Assembly (NCBI GenBank): GCA_947625155.1 | Contig: CANQNG010000002.1 | Span: 1 to 64,000 of the forward strand | DNA: 64,000 nt | Direction of reading: 5' to 3' | Source of the DNA: an uncultured Clostridia bacterium | GTDB taxonomy: Bacteria; Bacillota; Clostridia; Oscillospirales; Ruminococcaceae | In this document: positions 36,863 to 45,853 of the stretch, in pieces | Numbering within the stretch: position 1 is the first letter of the stretch | How the letters are laid out: each line of letters opens with the position of its first letter | Translations under genes and position numbers: made by a program | The notes under the pieces: model-generated | Told to the model about the DNA's origin: nothing | Database searches by the model: none | The model's input: only the letters and a program-made list of their open reading frames with translations

Positions 36863-38653
36863 TTATGAATAGGTCGGTGTAACATAGCCTAAAAACCGGT
36901 AATTCCCGGCGGCAATGATACGGTTCCAGCTATAGGCATTGTAGCCGTTGGTGCAGTCGTAGTTGACCCAATTGCCATTGATAAGGACCTGATTCCAGTA
37001 ATGGTCGCCTGAACCGTGCGTAGCATGTACGATGCGGCATGTATAGCCTGCTTCCTGCAGCAGGAAGTCCATTTTGGCAGCCATATAATAGCATACAGTA
37101 TAATAATGCGTCATGGCATAGTCCACATGATAGAGCCACGACTTCGCCTCGATCTGTGCGAGCGTCTTGGTGGCTTCCATGTATTTGTAACGATTGGTCG
37201 AACGCATGTAAGAGAAGATCTGTGCAACGGACGTTCCGTTGGTGTTGAAAACATTCTGTGCCCGCTGCTTGTTGATGCTGTACAGTTCGGAAGCTGCCGT
37301 TCCGTCCGCATTGAGCCAGACACTTTCGACAAAGACACTCGAGACCATTGTGCCGTCTGTCCCGAAATAGTATCGTTTCTCGCCGATATTCTGCCATCCG
37401 GTCGCCATGCTGCCGTCTTCCGGGCTGAAATAATACCGCTTTTCGGAAATATCCTGCCAGCCGGTACAGCGGATGCCGTCCGTGCCGAGGTAGTAGGTCT
37501 TATCCCCGATCACCTGCATTCCGGTCAGCAGCTTGCCTGTTTCGTCAAAATAATAGGTCTGCTGTTCAATATCCTGCCATCCGGTCGCCATGCTGTGATC
37601 GTCAGGCTGGAAATAATAGGTGCTGTCCCCGACCGTCTGCCAGCCATCACATTGAACACCATCTGTATCAAAAAAGTAGGTTTTGCCGTCTGCTTCTGTA
37701 AGACCGGTGCAGCGGATACCGTCCTCACCCAAATAATAAGTATGGTCTCCCAATGACAGCCATCCGGTCTGCATTGTTCCGGTCTCATCAAAATAATAAG
37801 TACTGTCTTCCAGTGTCAGCCATGTATTTTGAGTCAGAACAGCCGTTTTCTTATCGAAATAATAGCTTGCACCATCCAGAGCCAACCAGCCTTTCTGCGG
37901 TTTGCCCGTTTCTCCGAGGTAAAGTTTCCCGTTCTCCGTTTCCACCCATGTGTTGATCACCTTGCTGCCGTTTTCATCCAACAGATAACGATCTCCGGAA
38001 ACTGTGATCCAGCAGTCTTTCTGGACTACAGCATTTTCATCGGAATAATAGTTTTTTCCGTTGACAGTGAACCAGCCGCTCTCAAGCTGGTACTTGCTGT
38101 TGGCATAATAGGAAAGACCGGTTCCCGCATCATGGATAAAGCCTCTTTGGAGGATACCATTTTCATCTGCATAGTACCATGCAGAACCCAGCGGTCTTGC
38201 CTCGCTGTCCATTAAAGAATTGGCGATATAGCCTAATATCATGCTGCAATCGGATACATCTATGATACTGTCGCCATTCACGTCTGAAATGCTTTCGATA
38301 TGCGCAACATCCGGAGCATCTATCCCCAGGACCTCAGACCATACTTCTTCCGCCGAATCGGTAAATGAAAAAAGAGAGATACTTTTGAGCAGCATCGTAA
38401 CATCTTCTATGTCTGCCTCACCGTTTTCGTTAATATCACCAAGTATACAGGCAGGTGCCAGACTAAATTTTCCAGTCACCTTTTCCCCATCATGATAATA
38501 GGAATAGCTGCCATTATTGTTTCTTATCAGTTCCGTTGTGTCCTCATATACATAATTTGCATTTTCCGCATGGAGCATCAGTCCCTGTACAGCTAACGGG
38601 CAGAGCAGGACTGCTCCCACTGCTGAAAGACACCTTTTCATGGAAAACTTCAT
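36863..38653 (-). CDS. Secreted dockerin / cell-wall-binding-repeat / transglutaminase-like protein
   Basis: Signal peptide; dockerin LGDINENGEADIEDVTMLL...DVNGDSIIDVSDCSMILGYIAN; many GWQ.I..KTYYF.-type repeats; C-terminal HYYTVCYYMAAKMDFLLQEAGYTCRIVHATHGSGDHYWNQVLINGNWVNYDCT. Confidence 0.85.
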   Translation of the reverse strand: MKFSMKRCLSAVGAVLLCPLAVQGLMLHAENANYVYEDTTELIRNNNGSYSYYHDGEKVTGKFSLAPACILGDINENGEADIEDVTMLLKSISLFSFTDSAEEVWSEVLGIDAPDVAHIESISDVNGDSIIDVSDCSMILGYIANSLMDSEARPLGSAWYYADENGILQRGFIHDAGTGLSYYANSKYQLESGWFTVNGKNYYSDENAVVQKDCWITVSGDRYLLDENGSKVINTWVETENGKLYLGETGKPQKGWLALDGASYYFDKKTAVLTQNTWLTLEDSTYYFDETGTMQTGWLSLGDHTYYLGEDGIRCTGLTEADGKTYFFDTDGVQCDGWQTVGDSTYYFQPDDHSMATGWQDIEQQTYYFDETGKLLTGMQVIGDKTYYLGTDGIRCTGWQDISEKRYYFSPEDGSMATGWQNIGEKRYYFGTDGTMVSSVFVESVWLNADGTAASELYSINKQRAQNVFNTNGTSVAQIFSYMRSTNRYKYMEATKTLAQIEAKSWLYHVDYAMTHYYTVCYYMAAKMDFLLQEAGYTCRIVHATHGSGDHYWNQVLINGNWVNYDCTNGYNAYSWNRIIAAGNYRFLGYVTPTYS

Positions 38654-38812
38654 ACACATGACCTTTCTAAAGCAGTACCAAGCTGGAAACGATGCCATCC
38701 CGGTACGATCCCTGTCACTTATGCAAAGCTTTAACAAACCTTACTTATTATACCACAGTATATCATAAAAGTCAAGTGCTGTTTTTCTATGATATCGTAT
38801 AAAACGACAAAA

Positions 38813-38841
38813 TGCGCCGGTCGTCTGTTCCGGCGCATTTC
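38813..38841 (-). terminator. hairpin terminator after XRE genes
   Basis: aaatgcgccgg-tcgtctgtt-ccggcgcattt. Confidence 0.75.
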
Positions 38842-38846
38842 GGATA

Positions 38847-39107
38847 TTATGGCAGATTTTCGGGCAGAAAGAGTTCATCGTCGGCATCGATCGCAAGATA
38901 GCGCAGCGAGATCTGGAGATATTCAGCTATTTTGATGAGCAGATCCCAGTCAGGTGTAAAGTGCTTTCTGCCCCAATGCTGGAAACGGTTGACAGTTGTG
39001 CCTACGCCTTCTGCAAGCTCTTCCAGCGAGACATTGCAATGTTTGCACAAAAGGCGTATACGGTCATAATAAGACATGGCTGTCCTCATTATTCTCTTGT
39101 GCTTCAT
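38847..39107 (-). CDS. XRE-family helix-turn-helix protein
   Basis: CKHCNVSLEELAEGVGTTVNRFQHWGRKHFTPDWDLLIKIAEYLQISL. Confidence 0.8.
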   Translation of the reverse strand: MKHKRIMRTAMSYYDRIRLLCKHCNVSLEELAEGVGTTVNRFQHWGRKHFTPDWDLLIKIAEYLQISLRYLAIDADDELFLPENLP

Positions 39108-39336
39108 GTTTCTTCATTGCAGCAATGATCGTCTGCCTTTTCTTGAAATCCAAGAAATAGTTCCTTGGCACCCGAAAATACTCAGAAAGCTTGATCAATG
39201 TCTGCCAGCGTGGGATCGAGCCATTGGTTTTCCAGTTGCGGACCGTTCCATATGGGACACCGATACGTCTTGCCATGATCTGTGTTGTAACGCCGCGTTC
39301 CTTGCACAACACCTCAACGAGTTCGTAGAAAGTCAT
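39064..39336 (-). CDS. XRE-family helix-turn-helix protein
   Basis: CKERGVTTQIMARRIGVPYGTVRNWKTNGSIPRWQTLIKLSEYFRV; paralogous to neighbour. Confidence 0.8.
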   Translation of the reverse strand: MTFYELVEVLCKERGVTTQIMARRIGVPYGTVRNWKTNGSIPRWQTLIKLSEYFRVPRNYFLDFKKRQTIIAAMKKHEAQENNEDSHVLL

Positions 39337-39757
39337 TATGTGTTCCTTTCTTTTACATGATCTATTTAAGATATGCAGTATTTTCAGAATGCAGCAGCAC
39401 CCCCAGAAGCCGGAACAGATCATCTGTTCCTACCCGTATGATGCAAAAACACCTTAGATCTGCACACCTATTATATTATATCATGTAATAAGATCTGCGT
39501 CAACATAAAAATGGAGAATTTACAACTATTTGTATAAATACACAAACATGGCATTTGTTTTTAGATAGGATCTATGGAAAATAATTACATAGGTGCTTTC
39601 AGGAATTCCCTATGATAAACAACGGCATTCAGCTCATACTACTGTTGCGGCACAAAAGCCGCACAAACTTCTTTCGGAAGTCTGAATACGTTCCGAAAAG
39701 AAACTGGATCTGATGATGAATAACGCACGACTGAACGTGCATGAAGGAGAATGAGTT

Positions 39758-39937
39758 ATGAAGGGTGAATTTACGCAGAAGGGCAAGGAAGCAATGGAGC
39801 GTTTCAAGATGGAGTCTGCCAGCGAGGTAGGCGTAACTCTGAAGCAGGGCTATAACGGCGACCTGACTTCAAGAGAAGCAGGCAGCATCGGCGGTCAGAT
39901 GGTCAAGAAAATGATCGACGCTTACAAGATGCAGTAA
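39758..39937 (+). CDS. Small acid-soluble spore protein, alpha/beta-type (59 aa, not in ORF track)
   Basis: Translated by eye: MKGEFTQKGKEAMERFKMESASEVGVTLKQGYNGDLTSREAGSIGGQMVKKMIDAYKMQ*; matches the SASP pattern (E.A.E.GV...LTSR..GS.GG.MVK.MI); RBS aaggag. Confidence 0.85.
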   Translation: MKGEFTQKGKEAMERFKMESASEVGVTLKQGYNGDLTSREAGSIGGQMVKKMIDAYKMQ

Positions 39938-39954
39938 CCATCCCCTTGAAAAGC

Positions 39955-39993
39955 GATACCCCTGTACGGTGTTCCGTGCAGGGGTATCTTTTT
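39955..39993. terminator. Rho-independent terminator
   Basis: gatacccctgtacgg-tgtt-ccgtgcaggggtatc-TTTTT. Confidence 0.9.
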
Positions 39994-40555
39994 AGAAGTC
40001 TTCAATACTGATATGATTTGCCTTTGCCCATACATAGAGATCAAGTACACCCTTGAAGTCCTTGCTGCACGAGAAAAACACTTCACCGAGATCGTCAATG
40101 ATCTGGATATGATCACCCTTTTCACGGATGCAGCGCACTTCCATGGCAAGCATCTGTTTCCGCCCGTAGGTGAGTTCACAGTCGTCCACATGCAGGATAG
40201 ATCTGCGCTTGCTCAATACCGCAGCCACCACAAGGATCACGGCTCCGACCATACCGATCAAGCCAAATGTTACCATACTGACCGGATCAAAAGCTTCCTG
40301 AAAAGCAAAATAATTCAGCAGTATCCCTCCGATACGCACTACAGCCACAAGCAGAAAAGCAGCACCGACCAGCAGTACCGTCAGCACACCCGCATCCGCT
40401 ACACCGACCGTAAAATGTTCTTTGCACTGTGTAAAGGAACCAGTTTTTACTGCAGAAAGGGCTTTTTCCCGTGACTGATCCTGCCGGCGTTTTTCCTTCA
40501 TGCCGTAGTTTTGCAATGCCGAGCTTGCAAGTTTTGAAAAAAGACCAGAAAGCAT
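39992..40555 (-). CDS. hypothetical membrane protein
   Basis: Two TM segments; cytoplasmic tail DCELTYGRKQMLAMEVRCI. Confidence 0.65.
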   Translation of the reverse strand: MLSGLFSKLASSALQNYGMKEKRRQDQSREKALSAVKTGSFTQCKEHFTVGVADAGVLTVLLVGAAFLLVAVVRIGGILLNYFAFQEAFDPVSMVTFGLIGMVGAVILVVAAVLSKRRSILHVDDCELTYGRKQMLAMEVRCIREKGDHIQIIDDLGEVFFSCSKDFKGVLDLYVWAKANHISIEDF

Positions 40556-40556
40556 T

Positions 40557-41924
40557 TCAGACCTCAGGCAGTTTCGCAAGGGAAGCGGCAATATCCTCAT
40601 CTGTCGGGATATAGTCCGACATTTCACCGTCATTGTACTTCTGGTATGCGACCATATCAAAATAGCCTGTTCCTGTCAGACCGAAGAGGATGGTCTTTTC
40701 TTCTCCGGTCTCCTTGCAGCGGATCGCTTCATCCAGTGCGACACGGATCGCATGGCTGCTCTCCGGTGCAGGAAGAATGCCTTCGATCCGGGCAAACTGC
40801 TCTGCCGCTTGGAAAACGCTCGTCTGTTCACAGCTTCTTGCCTCCATCAGCCCGTCATGGTAAAGCTGGGAGACCGTGCTGGACATTCCATGATAACGCA
40901 GACCGCCTGCATGGTTCGGGGACGGGATGAAACCGCTGCCGAGGGTGTACATTTTGGCAAGCGGGCAGACCTTTCCGGTATCGCAGAAGTCATAGGCAAA
41001 CTTGCCCCGTGTCAGTGTCGGGCAGGAGGCAGGCTCAACGGCAATGAATTGGTAATCCGCCTCTCCACGGAGCTTTCTGCCCATGAACGGCGCGATCAGA
41101 CCGCCCAGATTGGAACCGCCGCCGGCACAGCCGATGATGACATCGGGCTTGATGTCATATTTGTCACAGGCAGCCATGGTCTCCAGACCGATCACGCTCT
41201 GGTGCAGCAGTACCTGATTGAGGACAGAACCGAGCACATAGCGATAGCCCTCGGTGCTGACAGCAGCCTCTACTGCTTCGGAAATAGCACAGCCAAGGCT
41301 TCCGGTCGTGCCGGGAAATTCTGCTAGGATCTTCCTGCCAACATTGGTCGTGTCAGAAGGGGAGGGGGTCACATTTGCACCGTAGGTGCGCATCACTTCT
41401 CGGCGGAACGGCTTCTGCTCATAGGAAACTTTTACCATATAGACACGGCAGTCCAGATCAAAGTAAGCGCAAGCCATCGAAAGCGCCGTGCCCCACTGCC
41501 CTGCACCGGTCTCTGTTGTCACACCCTTCAGTCCCTGCTTCTTGGCATAGTATGCCTGTGCAATGGCAGAATTGAGCTTATGAGAACCGGAAGTATTGTT
41601 GCCCTCGAATTTATAGTAGATCTTGGCAGGTGTGCCCAGCGCCTTTTCGAGACAGTACGCACGCACCAGCGGGGCAGGACGGTACATTCTGTAGAAGTTC
41701 TGGATCTCTTCCGGAATGTCAATAAAACGGTTCGTGTCATCCAGTTCCTGTTCGGCAAGTTCCCGGCAGAACACCGCAGACAGCTCGTCCAGTGTAGCTG
41801 TTTCGTGCGTGCCGGGATCCATGAGGGGAGCGGGCTTGTTCGGCATATCGGCACGGACATTGTACCACTGCTTCGGCAGCTCACTTTCCTCAAGGTAAAT
41901 TTTGTATGGGATCTCCATCTTCAT
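40557..41924 (-). CDS. TrpB2-like tryptophan synthase beta chain
   Basis: RPAPLVRAYCLEKALGTPAKIYYKFEGNNTSGSHKLNSAIAQ...TETGAGQWGTALS; GCAGGGSNLGG. Confidence 0.95.
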   Translation of the reverse strand: MKMEIPYKIYLEESELPKQWYNVRADMPNKPAPLMDPGTHETATLDELSAVFCRELAEQELDDTNRFIDIPEEIQNFYRMYRPAPLVRAYCLEKALGTPAKIYYKFEGNNTSGSHKLNSAIAQAYYAKKQGLKGVTTETGAGQWGTALSMACAYFDLDCRVYMVKVSYEQKPFRREVMRTYGANVTPSPSDTTNVGRKILAEFPGTTGSLGCAISEAVEAAVSTEGYRYVLGSVLNQVLLHQSVIGLETMAACDKYDIKPDVIIGCAGGGSNLGGLIAPFMGRKLRGEADYQFIAVEPASCPTLTRGKFAYDFCDTGKVCPLAKMYTLGSGFIPSPNHAGGLRYHGMSSTVSQLYHDGLMEARSCEQTSVFQAAEQFARIEGILPAPESSHAIRVALDEAIRCKETGEEKTILFGLTGTGYFDMVAYQKYNDGEMSDYIPTDEDIAASLAKLPEV

Positions 41925-41977
41925 CTTCCTTTCGTGAAAAATCTATACTCTCATTATACAGGAGATCCCCATTTTTG

Positions 41978-44086
41978 TCAAGCACGTTCTGACAAGTAAT
42001 TGGAAACTCTCCCCTGAATGGCATTTGCGGCAGCTTCTGCCGTGCAGTCTCCGCCAAAGTAGCGCTCTGCTTCCTCCATGACAATGTCACTGACAAAGGT
42101 ATCTGTAAATGTGCAGCTCGTAATGCCTTTCAGGTATTGCAGCAGCATATCCGTTTCTTCGTCCGATGCCGGAGGCAGCTCGACAGCATATACATCCCTG
42201 ATCATCTGATAATAGGCATCTTCCTGTACCGCTTCGGAGCGCTGATAGGAAAAGCTATTTTCCAGCGCTTTCAAGTTGACGGGAAAGCCAGCTGTGGCGG
42301 ACAGGTCTTTGCTCTGGTTTTCTTCACTGAGCAGAAATTTGATAAATTCCCAGCAGACATCCTTGTTTTTCGACTGCGCAGAAACAGCGATCTCTTCTAG
42401 ATTCGGCTGGATGCAGCCGCCGCAGCCGGGTGCGCCGAGCAGCGTGATGTCCGCATTGCCAAAAAGTGTCTGCCGTGTCCCCTGATAGTGCAGTAAAGAG
42501 TAGAGCGTTCCGTTCGACAGCAGTACACGATCCTCTTTCCATGCACTTTCATCCGGAACAGCAGGATGCTCCGGCATTGCACCGTACAGTTCCAGAAGCC
42601 CGATAAATTCCGGACTGGTAAAGCTGCATTCTCCCTTTTCATAGTCCACAAAACAGCCCAGAGACAGGTGCATCAGCTCCTGAAATGCCGACACTCTGTC
42701 CGTACTCTCATCCAACAAGGTCATTCCCTCTGGCAGTTCTGCCTGTAGTTCCGTCAGATCGGTCAGAGAAAGCTCTGTCCTGCCGCCAAAAAATTTTGTC
42801 TTGCCGATATAAGACGCAAGCCGGAAGCGTGTGGAGATCCGTTCGATCCTGCCCCTGTATGCCATTGCTTCAAAGAAATTGAACAGGTAGTCCTCTTCGT
42901 GGATCTCCGGATCATTCTCAAACCACGGGCGCAGATCTTCAAACAGCCCTTTGTCCGAAAAGCTCTGATACGCATAAAGTTCCCCGAACATATCCGGCAC
43001 GATGCCGTCAAGCAGATCTTTCTCAAAGGCATCCAGAGGATCGATATTCTGTATGACGATCCGCACATTGTCCGACTGTCGGTTGAAGCGGATAGCCATT
43101 TCATCCAGATAGCAGTTTTTCAGACAGACCAGACTGACAAGCTGCATGGCATCCATTTCCTCCTGTGTACGGGCAGTCATGAGGAACGCTTCGCTCTGCT
43201 GGTCTCCGCAGCAGGCTGCCACGATACGGCCGTCCGGCAGAAATGCGGTACTGGTAACTTGCGGATCCAAGTCGGAATGCAGCCAGCACAGGATCTCCGT
43301 AACCGTATCGTTCTCCCTGTCCACCCCGAAGATCCCTTCCGCATTCTGAAAAGCAAAATCATAGGACGGATGCGCACAATAGCCGCCGCCCATATTTTGC
43401 AGGGGCAGCTCCACATCCGGGGTGTCCAACGTCAGATCCTTGGCAGACATGGTATCGGTGTCAATGACTTTCAGCGTTTCCATCGAGGCAGCGGCATATA
43501 CCGACCCGTCCTTGCCAAGGAACAGGGAAGCGGTGTTATTCATCCCCGAAACCATCTGCACCGTGCCATCCGTTTGCTGACAGTACAGCTTTCCGGAGCT
43601 GTCCCCATAAAAGAGGTCGCCGTTTTCTGTCTTTGTCCATGCTGTGATGCAGCTTTCTGTACCAAGCGCATCGTCGAGTGTTTCCTCAGAGAGCAAGTTC
43701 ATTTCCGGGTCAAATGTCAGGAGGGAATGCTGATACCCCTCGCCTTCCATTTTCTGCCGGAGTATCTGGACTGTATCGCCGATCATCACAGGAGTCAGGT
43801 ATGTATCGGACGGTCCTGCCCACGTCTGCTCTGTAAAACTCCCGTCGGCAGGGTCGTACAGAAAGCGTGAAGCTGTCATCTCCTCGTCATAGTGCGTGAA
43901 AAGTATCTTATCTCCGCATGGTTCAGGGGCTTCATATCCCTCTCCGATCGGCTCTGCCTTAAAAGAGGCATAGAGGGAGACTGCCATAGTCGCACCCTCC
44001 GGTACCGGCTGTGTTTTCCGGCAGCCCGTGCAGACAAGCAGGGCAGCAGCGGTCAGAATGGCTAGTATTTTTTTCACATCGATCAT
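41978..44086 (-). CDS. Solute-binding lipoprotein with N-terminal propeller-like region
   Basis: Lipobox LVCTGC; DGxVYxA/DGRI repeats at N-terminus; C-terminal SBP-like MAIRFNRQSDNVRIVIQNI...WEFIKFLLSEENQ...GFPVNLKAL. Confidence 0.8.
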   Translation of the reverse strand: MIDVKKILAILTAAALLVCTGCRKTQPVPEGATMAVSLYASFKAEPIGEGYEAPEPCGDKILFTHYDEEMTASRFLYDPADGSFTEQTWAGPSDTYLTPVMIGDTVQILRQKMEGEGYQHSLLTFDPEMNLLSEETLDDALGTESCITAWTKTENGDLFYGDSSGKLYCQQTDGTVQMVSGMNNTASLFLGKDGSVYAAASMETLKVIDTDTMSAKDLTLDTPDVELPLQNMGGGYCAHPSYDFAFQNAEGIFGVDRENDTVTEILCWLHSDLDPQVTSTAFLPDGRIVAACCGDQQSEAFLMTARTQEEMDAMQLVSLVCLKNCYLDEMAIRFNRQSDNVRIVIQNIDPLDAFEKDLLDGIVPDMFGELYAYQSFSDKGLFEDLRPWFENDPEIHEEDYLFNFFEAMAYRGRIERISTRFRLASYIGKTKFFGGRTELSLTDLTELQAELPEGMTLLDESTDRVSAFQELMHLSLGCFVDYEKGECSFTSPEFIGLLELYGAMPEHPAVPDESAWKEDRVLLSNGTLYSLLHYQGTRQTLFGNADITLLGAPGCGGCIQPNLEEIAVSAQSKNKDVCWEFIKFLLSEENQSKDLSATAGFPVNLKALENSFSYQRSEAVQEDAYYQMIRDVYAVELPPASDEETDMLLQYLKGITSCTFTDTFVSDIVMEEAERYFGGDCTAEAAANAIQGRVSNYLSERA

Positions 44087-44122
44087 TCCTTTCGTGGAAG
44101 ATTTTTTCCTGTATTCCTATAT

Positions 44123-44161
44123 TCTAATACAATTTAGCTGCACAAAACCTGACACTTTTTT
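44123..44161 (-). promoter_or_regulatory. putative ECF-sigma promoter / shared regulatory motif, copy 2
   Basis: Reverse complement aaaaaagtgtcaggttttgtgc identical to 25240-25261; TGTCAG - 17 - TGTATTAG. Confidence 0.6.
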
Positions 44162-44219
44162 GAAAAAATTGGAGACCTGTACAATTTACAGGCTGATAAT
44201 TCATATATGATGTACAAAA

Positions 44220-44277
44220 ACAACACCCCGCCCTGTCAGGATGCGAGGTCGCATTGTCAGGATGCGGGGCGTTGTTT
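44220..44277 (-). terminator. hairpin terminator of sigma/anti-sigma operon with duplicated 12-mer in its arms
   Basis: acaacgccccgc...gcggggtgttgttttt; tgtcaggatgcg at 44234 and 44255. Confidence 0.7.
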
Positions 44278-44296
44278 TATCTTAAAAGGAAAATGG

Positions 44297-45184
44297 TCAA
44301 GGCATCGGGAAAATAGTGGATGTATCTGTTTGCATCCACTGCGTGAGATCAAGCTCTCCGCTGAAATACAGCTCCAGCAGGAGATCCCACTTATCATCGG
44401 ACAGATTCAGTTCCAAGACCCACTCTAAGAAACAGGGCGGGAACTGCTGTGCAGGAAACGTTGTGGAAGCTGCAGCTGTCGTCTCCGTGGAGACAGATGT
44501 CGTGGTGCTTTCCATAGAAGAAGCTGTTGTCTCCGAGAAACACGATGTCTCATCTGATGTGACCGGGTCAGTACATTGTTCCGCAGGGTCGGTGGGACAC
44601 TCGGCTGCTGCTCCCGACATATCTGCTTCCGTTTCATCTATGGGTGCTGTCTCTTCCAACACTGTCAGTATGGTCGTGGCAGGTATGTCGATCAGTTCCG
44701 TCTTAGACGGCTTTGAAGTTGCAGGCACATCGGTCACAACTACAGTAGGTACAGTTGCGGGAGCTTTGGTCACTGCTGTTTCAGGCAGGAGCACCACAGG
44801 AAATGTTGCCTGCATCATGGGCGGCTCTGTGGGGTCGGTCTGCAATACCGGGAGCGTGAACACGAACGTAGACTGCAAAGCCTCCTCAGAGTTCAGCGGG
44901 AGCTGCTCCTCCGGGTAAGTCACACAGATCTCCGTGTAGAGCGTATCCTCTTCGTTAGGATGACTGCTCAGGAACAGCGTATCGATCACGGTCTCTGTAT
45001 GGGTCTCCGTATTGCTCACATGAACGGATGAGGGCTTTTCCAGATCAAGATACAAGGTCAGCCCTAAAATGCAGGTCGTACATACCGCTGTAACAGAAGC
45101 CGCATACTGTATCTTTCGCACTTTCATGCGGTGCAGCTTTACACCCTCCAGTACCTGCTTTGTGACTTCATCATAAGTTTTCAC
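44297..45184 (-). CDS. putative anti-sigma factor / membrane protein with long Thr/Ser/Glu-rich segment
   Basis: Overlaps ECF sigma gene; short cytosolic N-terminus, one TM, low-complexity linker, short C-terminal domain. Confidence 0.6.
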   Translation of the reverse strand: MKTYDEVTKQVLEGVKLHRMKVRKIQYAASVTAVCTTCILGLTLYLDLEKPSSVHVSNTETHTETVIDTLFLSSHPNEEDTLYTEICVTYPEEQLPLNSEEALQSTFVFTLPVLQTDPTEPPMMQATFPVVLLPETAVTKAPATVPTVVVTDVPATSKPSKTELIDIPATTILTVLEETAPIDETEADMSGAAAECPTDPAEQCTDPVTSDETSCFSETTASSMESTTTSVSTETTAAASTTFPAQQFPPCFLEWVLELNLSDDKWDLLLELYFSGELDLTQWMQTDTSTIFPMP

Positions 45185-45728
45185 TGGAATATCCCTCCTT
45201 TTCCAGAAATTTCTTTAATTGCTGCCTTGCCTGATAAGCAAGGGCTGTTACCAGCTTTTCTGTTGTATGCATCACCGCTGCACATTCTTTTGTGGACAGA
45301 TCCTCAAAATACCGCAGATAAATGACTTCACGGTATTCCTGCTTGAGCTGTCCGATCGCACGGTGCAGCAGACGTTTTGACTCATCCAGTGACATTCTGT
45401 CTTCGACTTCAATGATCTGTTCATCCGCAAGATCTTCGATCTCCGTTTCTGTATCCAAAATATGTCTGTTCTTTTTCAAGTAGTTGAGCGCCCGGTTGCG
45501 GCAGGTTTTCAGCAGATACGCTTTCAGCTGGTGTTCTTCCTTGAGGCGTGGGCGTTTGGTCGCCAGCTGGATCAGTGCATCCTGCGCAATGTCCTCAGCT
45601 TCTGTCATATTATGTATATAGCTGTTGACGAACAACAGCATATTGTCCCAATAAAGTTCAACAATGATCCGCATAGCAGACTGATCGCCCTTGAGATAAC
45701 GGAGATAGCTTTCAATTCCTTTCTCCAT
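45171..45728 (-). CDS. ECF-type RNA polymerase sigma factor
   Basis: MTEAEDIAQDALIQLATKRPRL...LKTCRNRALNYLKKN; sigma4 YREVIYLRYFEDLSTKECAAVMHTTEKLVTALAYQARQQLKKFLE. Confidence 0.93.
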   Translation of the reverse strand: MEKGIESYLRYLKGDQSAMRIIVELYWDNMLLFVNSYIHNMTEAEDIAQDALIQLATKRPRLKEEHQLKAYLLKTCRNRALNYLKKNRHILDTETEIEDLADEQIIEVEDRMSLDESKRLLHRAIGQLKQEYREVIYLRYFEDLSTKECAAVMHTTEKLVTALAYQARQQLKKFLEKEGYSSENL

Positions 45729-45853
45729 TGATACCTCCCTTAACATGTGGGTCTATTCTATTAACAACGCTGGACAGAAAAGATTGGCTGTTTTCTGAAA
45801 TTTATGGAAACTTTCTATCATTTCAACAAATATCAACAGTATATTTTGTGCAT

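Noticed and set aside
36383-36868. Ser/Val-repeat plus-strand ORF (VSVSASVSVS...)
   Set aside because: Antisense of the E/T-rich lipoprotein; the repeats mirror the opposite strand.
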